From: JAFGDI01 sp963662515
GTDB lineage: Bacteria; Planctomycetota; Phycisphaerae; Sedimentisphaerales; SM23-30
NCBI GenBank assembly: GCA_963662515.1
Contig: OY759675.1
Coordinates: 930,001-994,000 of the forward strand
Direction of reading: 5' to 3'
DNA: 64,000 bases
The notes under the pieces were generated by a model that saw only the letters and a list, made by a program, of their open reading frames with translations, was not told the origin of the DNA and did not search any database. The translations under genes were made by a program, and so were the position numbers. Positions 18,691 to 25,698 of the stretch are shown here, piece after piece (the first letter of the stretch is position 1; each line of letters starts with the position of its first letter).

Positions 18691-19214
18691 CAGGCATTTT
18701 CTCCTTTACTATCACAGTTGGATTGTTCTGCCGGTTTGTGTTGCGGGATTATAGCATCCATAATACAAAGCAGGTTCAGAAGCCCGGCACAACTGGTGTA
18801 CAACTGGCCCATGTCTATGCCTCTGCCATAGCCCATACTGCCAATATTCATAGTAACATAAGGAACAGCATTTCTGAAAAACAGCCCCAGCTTTTCAGGC
18901 ATCCAATTGGGTAAATTATCCATAGGCCATCCTATTGCCCAGTCCGGGGTTGATAGTAAGCAAGGTAATCCGCTAAAAATCTGGGCCAGATACCAGAGCT
19001 GAGCCTCTTTGAAGTTTATCAGAGCTGTTCCCCCGGCGAATATGCCGATCAGGAAAAGGAACATGACACCGCAGAATATAGCGATAGCACGATCTTTTTT
19101 ACCTCTGAGCCAGTGACCGGCACCTGGTATAAGCCAGGCAATGATCGCTATTACGGGTACAGGCCATTGTTTAACTGGTCGGTTTTCTTGTACTTGTGTT
19201 TCTGTATTTTTCAT
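18690..19214 (-). CDS. Multi-pass membrane protein, unknown function
   Basis: About 174 residues from ATG 19214. It begins with a hydrophilic stretch, then WPVPVIAIIAWLIPGAGHWLRGKKDRAI, a pattern seen in TM2-like and related small planctomycete membrane proteins (A..LIPG.GH...G...R), and IFCGVMFLFLIGIFAGG. Two or three further hydrophobic segments follow. Function is unknown. A longer frame starts at TTG 19253, but that codon is part of a likely -35 element, so I prefer the ATG. It lies downstream of the HtrA-like gene on the same strand. Confidence 0.65.
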   Translation of the reverse strand: MKNTETQVQENRPVKQWPVPVIAIIAWLIPGAGHWLRGKKDRAIAIFCGVMFLFLIGIFAGGTALINFKEAQLWYLAQIFSGLPCLLSTPDWAIGWPMDNLPNWMPEKLGLFFRNAVPYVTMNIGSMGYGRGIDMGQLYTSCAGLLNLLCIMDAIIPQHKPAEQSNCDSKGENA

Positions 19215-19224
19215 CTGGCTTATT

Positions 19225-19253
19225 ATGATATAAGCACCTGTCCACAAAGTCAA
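19225..19253 (-). promoter_or_regulatory. Promoter with very short leader
   Basis: On the minus strand: TTGACT, 17 bp, TATCAT. The -10 ends only 10 bp before ATG 19214, which predicts a leader of a few nucleotides. The same TTGACT-17-TATCAT form occurs before tyrA and etfB in this window. Confidence 0.5.
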
Positions 19254-19306
19254 TGACTCAGATTTTCATTGTGTGTGTCAGACTGGAATAATAATCGAGG
19301 TAACTC

Positions 19307-20707
19307 TTATAATTCCAACGGTTTAGTGTTATTCGAATCTGAGAGGCTCTTGGTCTTTATTGTTGCTTCATAATTACTGATAATATAGTTCCAGGTGCGT
19401 TTATGTGTTCTTTTTATAACAACTTTAGTTACAGTATCATAGGGCATAAGTTCGAGTTTATTGGCAAATTCAGCGATCGATGATATTTGCTCGCCATCTA
19501 TAGCGGTAATTATGTCACCAGGTTCCAGACCGGCGATATCAGCAGGTGATTTCTTTTCCAGACTGACAATCACCGGCTGGCCCACCTCTCCGTATATGCC
19601 ATATTGATTCATCATTCTTTCGGTGAGCGGCTTTATTTTTACGCCGAATAATTTTTCAGCCAGCTGTTCGGCATCTGGTTGGGGGCGTTTTCGTATTTCC
19701 ATAGCAATCTGCCTGCTTTTAGAGCTGTTTTCAGAGACAACTTCTATATTCCAATTATTTCCATAGCCGGCCTCAAGCAGGTCGAAATAGAAGTTTATAG
19801 AGCAATCGGCAGGTTTATTATTGTAAGAGGTGATAACATCACCAGGTTTGAAACCAGATTGTTCAGCAAGAGAGCCCTGACGAACTTCATTGATTATAAG
19901 TCCTTTAACAGTCGTACTTTGAGTTTCAGGAGAGTATTGGCGTATGTCCTGCACTTTCAGGCCAAAGTCAACCTGCCTGAGCTTTTCAACATTGAGCATG
20001 GCAGGCAATTCTTCGCGTAGGGTGTCTATGGGAATGGCAAAGCCAATGGCTTCAGCAGATTTTCTGATCTTGGTATTTACGCCGATAAGTTCGCCGTTGA
20101 TATTTAGCAGGGGGCCACCGCTATTACCCGGGTTGATAGGTGCTGATATTTGGATCATGTTTGTTGTCTGACCGTTCTCATTGGCAATATTACTATGTAT
20201 AGCACTGACAATGCCATCAGTCAGAGTGTGGTTATAACCAAATGGGTTGCCGATAGCCAGAACAGTTTCACCGACCATGATGTCATTGCTATAACCCAGG
20301 GTGACAGTTGGCAGAGGTTTTTCTGCATCTATTTTCAGTACTGCCAGATCGGTCTCGCGATTTAGTGCAATTTTGCGAGCTGTATATTTACTAACACCAT
20401 CGGCCATAATAATAGTGATATCATCAGCCTCATCGATAACATGGCAATTAGTAATAATGTAACCACGAGGGTCAATTATGAACCCGGAACCAAGTGAAGG
20501 TATTTCCACTTTTCTTACGCCAAATGGCACTTCGCTCCAGAAGCTATCTCTGACCAGCATTTGCTGCTTACTGGCTATGTTGACAACGGCCTCTTTATTC
20601 CTTTCAAACGCTTCAACGGTTGCTGTTCTGCGGTCATACTTTTTATCATTAGCGGTGCATATCGATGTAACTAAAGCTATAATAATGATTAATATCGACT
20701 TTTTCAT
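19307..20707 (-). CDS. degP: HtrA/DegP-type serine protease with two PDZ domains
   Basis: 466 residues with an N-terminal signal peptide (MKKSILIIIIALVTSICTA), so it acts in the periplasm. The trypsin-like domain has the triad His89 (NCHVID), Asp120 (RETDLAVL) and Ser196 (NPGNSGGPL). PDZ 1 spans about 250-330 and PDZ 2 about 365-440 (VIVSLEKKSPADIAGLEPGD). The expected role is degradation or refolding of misfolded envelope proteins. AGGAG lies 7-8 nt before the ATG. Two small membrane proteins follow on the same strand. Confidence 0.92.
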   Translation of the reverse strand: MKKSILIIIIALVTSICTANDKKYDRRTATVEAFERNKEAVVNIASKQQMLVRDSFWSEVPFGVRKVEIPSLGSGFIIDPRGYIITNCHVIDEADDITIIMADGVSKYTARKIALNRETDLAVLKIDAEKPLPTVTLGYSNDIMVGETVLAIGNPFGYNHTLTDGIVSAIHSNIANENGQTTNMIQISAPINPGNSGGPLLNINGELIGVNTKIRKSAEAIGFAIPIDTLREELPAMLNVEKLRQVDFGLKVQDIRQYSPETQSTTVKGLIINEVRQGSLAEQSGFKPGDVITSYNNKPADCSINFYFDLLEAGYGNNWNIEVVSENSSKSRQIAMEIRKRPQPDAEQLAEKLFGVKIKPLTERMMNQYGIYGEVGQPVIVSLEKKSPADIAGLEPGDIITAIDGEQISSIAEFANKLELMPYDTVTKVVIKRTHKRTWNYIISNYEATIKTKSLSDSNNTKPLEL

Positions 20708-20961
20708 TTATTATCTCCTGTCAGCAATAACTGTAATTACCTTATTATCGATATAAGCTATACTTTATAACTATTAAGCAGGTTCATTTTTTTCAGCTAG
20801 TCTGCTATTACAGTCGTTTCTGTTACAGATATATCGCATTTATGGGCGATAAGGTAGAAAAATTTCAGTGAATCGCTTGAATTTGCCGAATTAAGGTGTT
20901 ACAATTTACTGCCAACCAATTAATCAAGTTCATCCCCATGTGTATGCGATATGCCATGGCT

Positions 20962-20992
20962 CCCAAATCCCAGAGGGTTTGGGTATTTTTTT
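20962..20992 (+). terminator. Rho-independent terminator of an unseen plus-strand transcript
   Basis: CCCAAATCC pairs with GGTTTGGG across CAGAG, then TATTTTTTT. No plus-strand coding gene ends here: the nearest upstream gene is degP on the minus strand. It may end a small RNA arising from about 20760, where TATCGC/GCGATA arms form another hairpin near 20830-20850. Confidence 0.7.
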
Positions 20993-21159
20993 GCGCAGGG
21001 GTTTGTGATAGGCCCATTATGTTGGTGATAAAACATGACATGATGCACATTGTCCATTTTGGGGGGGGCGAGACTTTATCTTACTGCGGTTTCTTTAAGC
21101 ATTAACAAATAAATTTGTTTTTCAGTTAAACAGTGTACATAATACTAATAGATAAGAGA

Positions 21160-21447
21160 TGCTATAATAAGAAGAGGCAAGCGTATAGTTCCCAGCCTGC
21201 AGGCCTGCGGATAATGAAATTTGGATGTTGTGTGGATCGGATTAAAGTCAAGGGGCTTAAGGTCCGATAATGTATGTGTCAAGAGCTTGTACCTCAGAGA
21301 AGACAGCGTTAGAAGAGAGTTCCGGCGTGGTTGTGTTGCGGCCGGGTCGAGAGAGGGAGTTGCCTTGTGCGACTCTTAGTGGACCAAGAAGCCTTTGGCT
21401 CACCGATGTGATGCCTGTCAGGTGCCCTTCGGTAACAAAAAGGAATG
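21160..21447 (+). ncRNA. Structured leader or non-coding RNA before the NYN gene (unidentified)
   Basis: An extended -10 (TGCTATAAT, 21160-21168) could start a transcript near 21175. The next ~270 nt are dense in local hairpins: ATCGGA/TCCGAT around 21235-21268, CCGGC/GCCGG around 21322-21345, GAGTTGC/GCGACTC at about 21357-21374, GCC/GGC at 21391-21399 and CCTG/CAGG at 21413-21422. Coding frames across it have no protein-like composition. I compared it by eye with 6S, tmRNA, RNase P and SRP RNA and found no convincing match. It ends just before the Shine-Dalgarno of the NYN gene, so it may be a regulatory leader. Confidence 0.4.
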
Positions 21448-21451
21448 CGCG

Positions 21452-22183
21452 ATGTCACAAGAGAGTAAGTCTCAGGCCGAGAAGCCTGGCCGACGGATAG
21501 CGTTTTTTATCGATAGTTTCAACATGTATCATGCCTTGCGGGGTAAGAAGTATCGTCATTATAAGTGGCTGGATTACGCCCGTTTGTGTCAGTGTTATGT
21601 CAAAAAGCGTGATACGATCACATCCATACAGTTTTTTACCGCATATATACCCTATAGTACCGATAAATTGATCCGTCAGCGTAAGTTGGTTCGTGCCCAG
21701 GAAAATAATGGGGTACAGATAGTTCAGGGTGTGTATAAGAAGAAGAATCGCTATTGTCGGAATTGCCATGAGGTATATGAGACCTGGGAGGAAAAGCAGA
21801 CCGATGTTAATATTGCCATAGAGCTGCTTAAAGGAGCGGTTCAGGATAAATATGACACGGCTATGATAATGACAGGGGACAGTGATCTGATCCCGGCGAT
21901 ACATGCGGTAAAGGAAGCGTTTCCTCATAAAGCAGTTGGCATAATCATACCTATAGCACGCGGGTCAAAGTATCTGAAAAAGGAAGCTGATTTTTACATG
22001 AAAATGACAGAGAAGCATCTCTCTGGCAGTCAGTTGCCTGATAAGGTTATGATGGCAGACGGTCGGATAATTCAGAAGCCTGATAAGTGGTATGCAGATT
22101 ATGCCGAACCGGTGGTAGTACAGCAAAAGGTATGTGAGCACGAACCAGAAGAGGTTGATGATGGTAAAGTTGCCGTAGGCTGA
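21452..22183 (+). CDS. NYN-domain (PIN-like) putative ribonuclease
   Basis: About 243 residues. The NYN/LabA-DUF88 fold shows FFIDSFNMYHAL, the acidic QTDVNIAIELLKGA and MIMTGDSDLIPAI, which carry the conserved aspartates expected to bind metal for RNA cleavage. A CRNCHEVYETWEEK insertion has a CxxC pair. ATG 21452 follows AAGGA at good spacing; an in-frame TTG at 21395 would place 19 residues inside the structured leader and is less likely. The role may be RNA processing or turnover; the target is unknown. Confidence 0.85.
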   Translation: MSQESKSQAEKPGRRIAFFIDSFNMYHALRGKKYRHYKWLDYARLCQCYVKKRDTITSIQFFTAYIPYSTDKLIRQRKLVRAQENNGVQIVQGVYKKKNRYCRNCHEVYETWEEKQTDVNIAIELLKGAVQDKYDTAMIMTGDSDLIPAIHAVKEAFPHKAVGIIIPIARGSKYLKKEADFYMKMTEKHLSGSQLPDKVMMADGRIIQKPDKWYADYAEPVVVQQKVCEHEPEEVDDGKVAVG

Positions 22184-22189
22184 TGTTGA

Positions 22190-22648
22190 TTACATCCCGA
22201 ATTTTATGCCGAACCAACAAGCGGCAAATTGGGGCGGGAATGCGCTGATAAATTCTGCTACTTCCGGTCTGAGATTCTGATATGGCTTGAGTTGAATGGT
22301 AACGCTGCAGGGCGTTATAAGTTCTGGTAATTGTAAGTCAGGTTTGAGAGACCCTTCTTCTATCGCTTCGCTGATCATTTTCTGGTACATGGGAACACTG
22401 GCATTATAGGACAGGAAAAAAGACATATAGATCGGGAATCCGATTATTGATAGTCTAAGGAGTGCTAAATCCTCTTGCACTTCATTCAGATTGAATTTCA
22501 TGTCGGCATTGGCGGGGTTGGGTAAGTGGCCTTCGCCGGCGGTAGTCCAAATTTCTATTTGTTCTCGAAGTGATATGTCATCGAAGATGGTATCAGTGTC
22601 AAAAAGTCTTATTTCTCCAGTTTTAAAACTATAATCGCGAAAATTCAT
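22190..22648 (-). CDS. Hypothetical protein
   Basis: 152 residues, acidic and soluble, with no signal peptide. I do not recognise a family. It contains FPIYMSFFLSYNASVPMYQKM and a C-terminal FPPQFAACWFGIKFGM. It lies 34 bp after the HIT gene on the same strand and is probably co-transcribed with it. AGGAGATATA before the ATG is a good ribosome binding site. It converges tightly with the NYN gene (6 bp). Confidence 0.7.
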   Translation of the reverse strand: MNFRDYSFKTGEIRLFDTDTIFDDISLREQIEIWTTAGEGHLPNPANADMKFNLNEVQEDLALLRLSIIGFPIYMSFFLSYNASVPMYQKMISEAIEEGSLKPDLQLPELITPCSVTIQLKPYQNLRPEVAEFISAFPPQFAACWFGIKFGM

Positions 22649-22682
22649 TATATCTCCTTTACAAAGTATTCCCAGTGAGCAA

Positions 22683-23093
22683 TTATAAATTGGATATTAT
22701 GGCCTGTGCAACTTTGTCCATTCTGCCGGCTGGATAGGGTGATTGTTCGCCCAGTCTGATAATTCCATCGCCGGGAGTGCGAGGTACAATGTGAAAGTGG
22801 AGGTGGTCAACAAGTTGGCCGGCGGGGCGACCATTATTCTGGAATATATTGCAGGCTGTGGTATTGGTTGCCTTGCAGATGGCCTGGGCGAGTTTTGGCA
22901 GAGTTTCGCCCAGTTTGCCAGCCAGTTCAGCGGGCATGTCGAACATCGTAGCAAAATGGGCTTTGGGGATTACCAGTGTATGTCCATCGGCCAGAGGGGC
23001 AATATCGAGAAAGGCCAGAACATGGTCATTTTCAAATATCTTAGTGCATGGGATAGCACCAGATACTATCTTACAGAAGATACAGTTGTCCAT
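22683..23093 (-). CDS. HIT family nucleotide hydrolase (Hint-like)
   Basis: 136 residues. The signature histidine triad HLHFHIVPR near residue 100 and the N-terminal CIFCKIVSGAIPC zinc-type segment place it in the Hint/HinT group, which hydrolyses AMP-lysine and related nucleotidyl phosphoramidates. GHTLVIPKAHF and NNGRPAGQLVDHLH are also conserved. It starts 23 bp after the YhaM-like stop and is likely in one operon with it. Confidence 0.93.
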   Translation of the reverse strand: MDNCIFCKIVSGAIPCTKIFENDHVLAFLDIAPLADGHTLVIPKAHFATMFDMPAELAGKLGETLPKLAQAICKATNTTACNIFQNNGRPAGQLVDHLHFHIVPRTPGDGIIRLGEQSPYPAGRMDKVAQAIISNL

Positions 23094-23116
23094 GGTTTTG
23101 CTCCTTGATAGTATAA

Positions 23117-24097
23117 TTACACCTTATACTGATTATGCTTTTTATAAAAAGGTCCATCGATAGCTTTGACGAAATTGGTCCAGTCGCCGGCGGATGGGTC
23201 TTTGGCAATTTCATCAATTGCCATTTGCATTTTAGAGTCGATATTATCGATATAGTGTGCCAGGAAAGCCTCTGGCGTTGCCGGCAGTACCGGGCAGCCA
23301 TATTCTCGCTGGCCGTGATGTGCAACAATAATATGCTCAATACTGTCGATAAGTCCGCGCGGCATTTCTATGCCCTCGGCAATAAGTTGAGCGGTCTTTT
23401 CTTCGATCATGATCGTGCCTTTAACCAGATGGCCGAGCATTCTTCCCTGGTCGCTGTATCTGAAGCTGATATCATATACCAGTTCTGTAGTTTTGCCAAT
23501 GTCGTGCAGGAACAGGCCGGCAAGCACAATGTCATGGTCGAGATGCGGATAGAGGGGTAGAATATTTTTACCCAGTCTGAGCAGATTAAGGGTGTGTTCC
23601 AGCAGTCCGCCGATCCAGGCATGGTGTAATACTGCTGCGGCGGGAGCTTTGCAGAACTTGTCCATAAGGTCTGAATCTTCGAGAAAGGCTTTAACCAGGT
23701 GTCTTACCGCCGGGTGTTTGATCTGGCGGAGAATGTCTTTAACCTCTTCGAACATTTCATTAATATCGAATTTAGTTCCCGGCAGAAACTCAATGAGATC
23801 GACTTTGCTCTGTTCGATAGGTCTGATCTCTTCGACGACGAGCTGCAGGGCGTTCTGGTACATTTCAGAGCGGCCCCGGACGAAAACGAAGCCTTCCTCT
23901 GGCAGTGAATTGAATACAGTTTCGGTTGCCTGCCACATACGGGAGTTGATCCGCCCGGTCTTATCGCTGAGAAAAGCGGCTATATATTTACCACCGTTCG
24001 AGGTTGCTCTCAACTGAGGCTGAGAGATAAGAAAAACCTGAGCCAGTTGCTGGGCTGGCTGTATGTTAGCAACGGTAATTCGTTGGGAAGAGGTCAT
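23117..24097 (-). CDS. 3'-5' exoribonuclease YhaM-like (OB fold + HD domain)
   Basis: 326 residues. An N-terminal OB-fold nucleic-acid-binding domain (about 15-95; GGKYIAAFLSDKTGRINSRMW) precedes an HD hydrolase domain with H.AWIGGLLEHTLNLL, FLHDIGKT and IVAHHGQREYG. This is the YhaM/CBF1 architecture, a 3'-5' exoribonuclease that also acts on DNA. It heads a minus-strand group with the HIT hydrolase. Confidence 0.88.
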   Translation of the reverse strand: MTSSQRITVANIQPAQQLAQVFLISQPQLRATSNGGKYIAAFLSDKTGRINSRMWQATETVFNSLPEEGFVFVRGRSEMYQNALQLVVEEIRPIEQSKVDLIEFLPGTKFDINEMFEEVKDILRQIKHPAVRHLVKAFLEDSDLMDKFCKAPAAAVLHHAWIGGLLEHTLNLLRLGKNILPLYPHLDHDIVLAGLFLHDIGKTTELVYDISFRYSDQGRMLGHLVKGTIMIEEKTAQLIAEGIEMPRGLIDSIEHIIVAHHGQREYGCPVLPATPEAFLAHYIDNIDSKMQMAIDEIAKDPSAGDWTNFVKAIDGPFYKKHNQYKV

Positions 24098-24159
24098 TTA
24101 TATAGCCTTTCACTTTTTGCCGGCAAGAGTATTTTATATTACCGGTAAAGGGTTTGTCA

Positions 24160-24420
24160 TTATTTGTATGCTTTTTTGTACTTATCCGGATCTTCCAGAA
24201 TAGAGATTGACAGGTCAATATCAAGAGTTGGCCAATAAAGATGGTTTTCATGCTGAAGCTCAATATTGATAATGTCACTTATCATAGCGTCCCTGAACCA
24301 GGGATATTTTTCAAAAGGCAGGAAGTATTCCTTATCATTAAGAAACAGCCAAAAGCCATGCTGAGAAATATTGGTCACTTCAGGCTTTGAAGTGAGATTG
24401 CCATGTTCTGATGATTTCAT
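24160..24420 (-). CDS. DUF2442 domain protein
   Basis: 86 residues from ATG 24420 (a TTG at 24435 is also in frame). The pattern VTNISQHGFWLFLNDKEYFLPFEKYPWF..A and HLYWPTLDIDLSI is the longer DUF2442 type. It overlaps the preceding DUF4160 gene by 41 bp. DUF4160/DUF2442 pairs recur in accessory DNA and have been suspected of being toxin-antitoxin-like; the function is not established. Confidence 0.8.
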   Translation of the reverse strand: MKSSEHGNLTSKPEVTNISQHGFWLFLNDKEYFLPFEKYPWFRDAMISDIINIELQHENHLYWPTLDIDLSISILEDPDKYKKAYK

Positions 24421-24619
24421 CTTTTCGGTCCTCAACTATTTTTTGTAACAGATTTAAGTCTCTGGTACTAAAACCAGTAAATGAAGCCAGTTTCACCGAA
24501 GGTTCAAGCCAGAACTTCGCCTCGCCTTCAGGCGAGGTAATGTGAACATGCATCCTCTCTTCTTCGAGAGAAAAGAAAAAGAACCTGTATTTTCCTTCAC
24601 GAAATATCGTTGGACTCAT
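24380..24619 (-). CDS. DUF4160 domain protein
   Basis: 79 residues: MSPTIFREGKYRFFFFSLEE, then MHVHITSPEGEAKFWLEP and a C-terminal DLNLLQKIVEDRKDEIIRTW helix. This is the DUF4160 signature (P.I....GYRFFFYS.E...HVHV...G.AKFWL.P). It is the first gene of the pair with DUF2442, with overlapping reading frames that imply coupled translation. Confidence 0.85.
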   Translation of the reverse strand: MSPTIFREGKYRFFFFSLEEERMHVHITSPEGEAKFWLEPSVKLASFTGFSTRDLNLLQKIVEDRKDEIIRTWQSHFKA

Positions 24620-24678
24620 AGTTACTCCTGCACACTGTAATATAGTAGCAATTCATAACCTGATGGTACATCTTTATT

Positions 24679-25461
24679 TTACTTAAAATATTTCACTGCG
24701 TTATCGAATATGGTCATACCATCCGGGCAGGATATTTCTTCGCGAGTCCAGCGAGGGTGGTGGGTTTTGTGAATGAAGCGTTCCGGGTGCGGCATAAGTC
24801 CCAGAACTCTGCCGGTGTCATCTGTAAGCCCGGCGATATGGTCAGTAGAGCCATTGGGATTAACCGGATAATCGCCGAAATTGCCATCGGCATCAACATA
24901 GCGGAAAGCCACCTGATCGTTAGCAACTACTTTATTATATACATCCTGATCAGCAAAGCATACTTTGCCTTCGCCATGAGCTACAGGCAGGTATAATCTG
25001 CGATTTGGCTCGATGAAAACGCATTTAGAAGTAGCAGGTTGGAGGTAGGCCCAGCGAGCCTCGAATTTACCACTGTCGTTATGAATAAGTGTTGCCTGCT
25101 GAATACCACAATTGGGTGTGGCAACCGCCTTGCCGGGTAGTAGTCCGGTTTTGACCAGAACCTGGAAACCGTTACAAATACCAATTACGAGTTTGTCGCT
25201 GGTGATAAACTCTTTAACCTGGTCGATAAAATGGTGGAGCAACTGATTTGCCAGTATCTTACCAGAGGCAATATCATCGCCGTAGCTGAATCCGCCGGGC
25301 AGAGCTAATATCTGATATTGGCTGATGAGTTTGGGGTTTTCGATAAGGCGGTTAACATGCAGTTTTTCAGTAGTTGCTCCGGCCATTTCAAAGGCCTGGC
25401 AGGTTTCCTGATCGCAGTTGGTACCAGCGGTACGCATTACTAATACTTTTATATTTGCCAT
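24679..25461 (-). CDS. purQ: Phosphoribosylformylglycinamidine synthase subunit I (glutaminase)
   Basis: 260 residues, class I glutamine amidotransferase. The nucleophile is Cys96 in LVIGICNGFQ, and the His/Glu partners are in LMPHPERF; ALPGGFSYGDD lies at 53-63. It releases ammonia from glutamine for PurL in step four of purine synthesis. Its N-terminal VLVMRTAGTNCDQET is typical. It follows purL on the same strand, separated by a 180-bp inverted-repeat element. Confidence 0.96.
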   Translation of the reverse strand: MANIKVLVMRTAGTNCDQETCQAFEMAGATTEKLHVNRLIENPKLISQYQILALPGGFSYGDDIASGKILANQLLHHFIDQVKEFITSDKLVIGICNGFQVLVKTGLLPGKAVATPNCGIQQATLIHNDSGKFEARWAYLQPATSKCVFIEPNRRLYLPVAHGEGKVCFADQDVYNKVVANDQVAFRYVDADGNFGDYPVNPNGSTDHIAGLTDDTGRVLGLMPHPERFIHKTHHPRWTREEISCPDGMTIFDNAVKYFK

Positions 25462-25506
25462 ATTTGTTCCTTGTTTCCGTTGTTATCTTCTTACGGATAT
25501 ATTTTT

Positions 25507-25685
25507 AGTAATAAGATATAAGATATAAGTTGATAAGTTCAGGTGTCACTGCGCGACCTGTTTTAAGGCTTCGCAATTGGAAAATCTGAATAAATTGTCA
25601 TCTACTTACAGTTTAGAAGCTTTTTAGATAGTCTCGCTGAAGGCGAAACCGGAGCTCATCAACTTATATCTTATTACTTATTACT
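25507..25685. repeat. MITE-like inverted-repeat element between purL and purQ
   Basis: The left end (AGTAATAAGATATAAG.ATATAAGTTGAT, 25507-25534) is an inverted copy of the right end (25658-25685, ATCAACTTATATCTTATTAC...). The ~120-bp interior has no coding frame. It splits what would be a purL-purQ operon, and could affect read-through. Confidence 0.65.
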
Positions 25686-25698
25686 ATTCAAAATTATC

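Noticed and set aside
21171..21447. 6S RNA, tmRNA, RNase P or SRP RNA
   Set aside because: An AGAAGCCUU string recalls 6S RNA, but the long closing stems with central bubble could not be paired by eye, and hallmark motifs of the other RNAs are absent.
21270..21500. 76-codon frame in the leader of the NYN gene
   Set aside because: It crosses several RNA hairpins, has no ribosome binding site and an Arg/Ser-rich non-protein-like composition.
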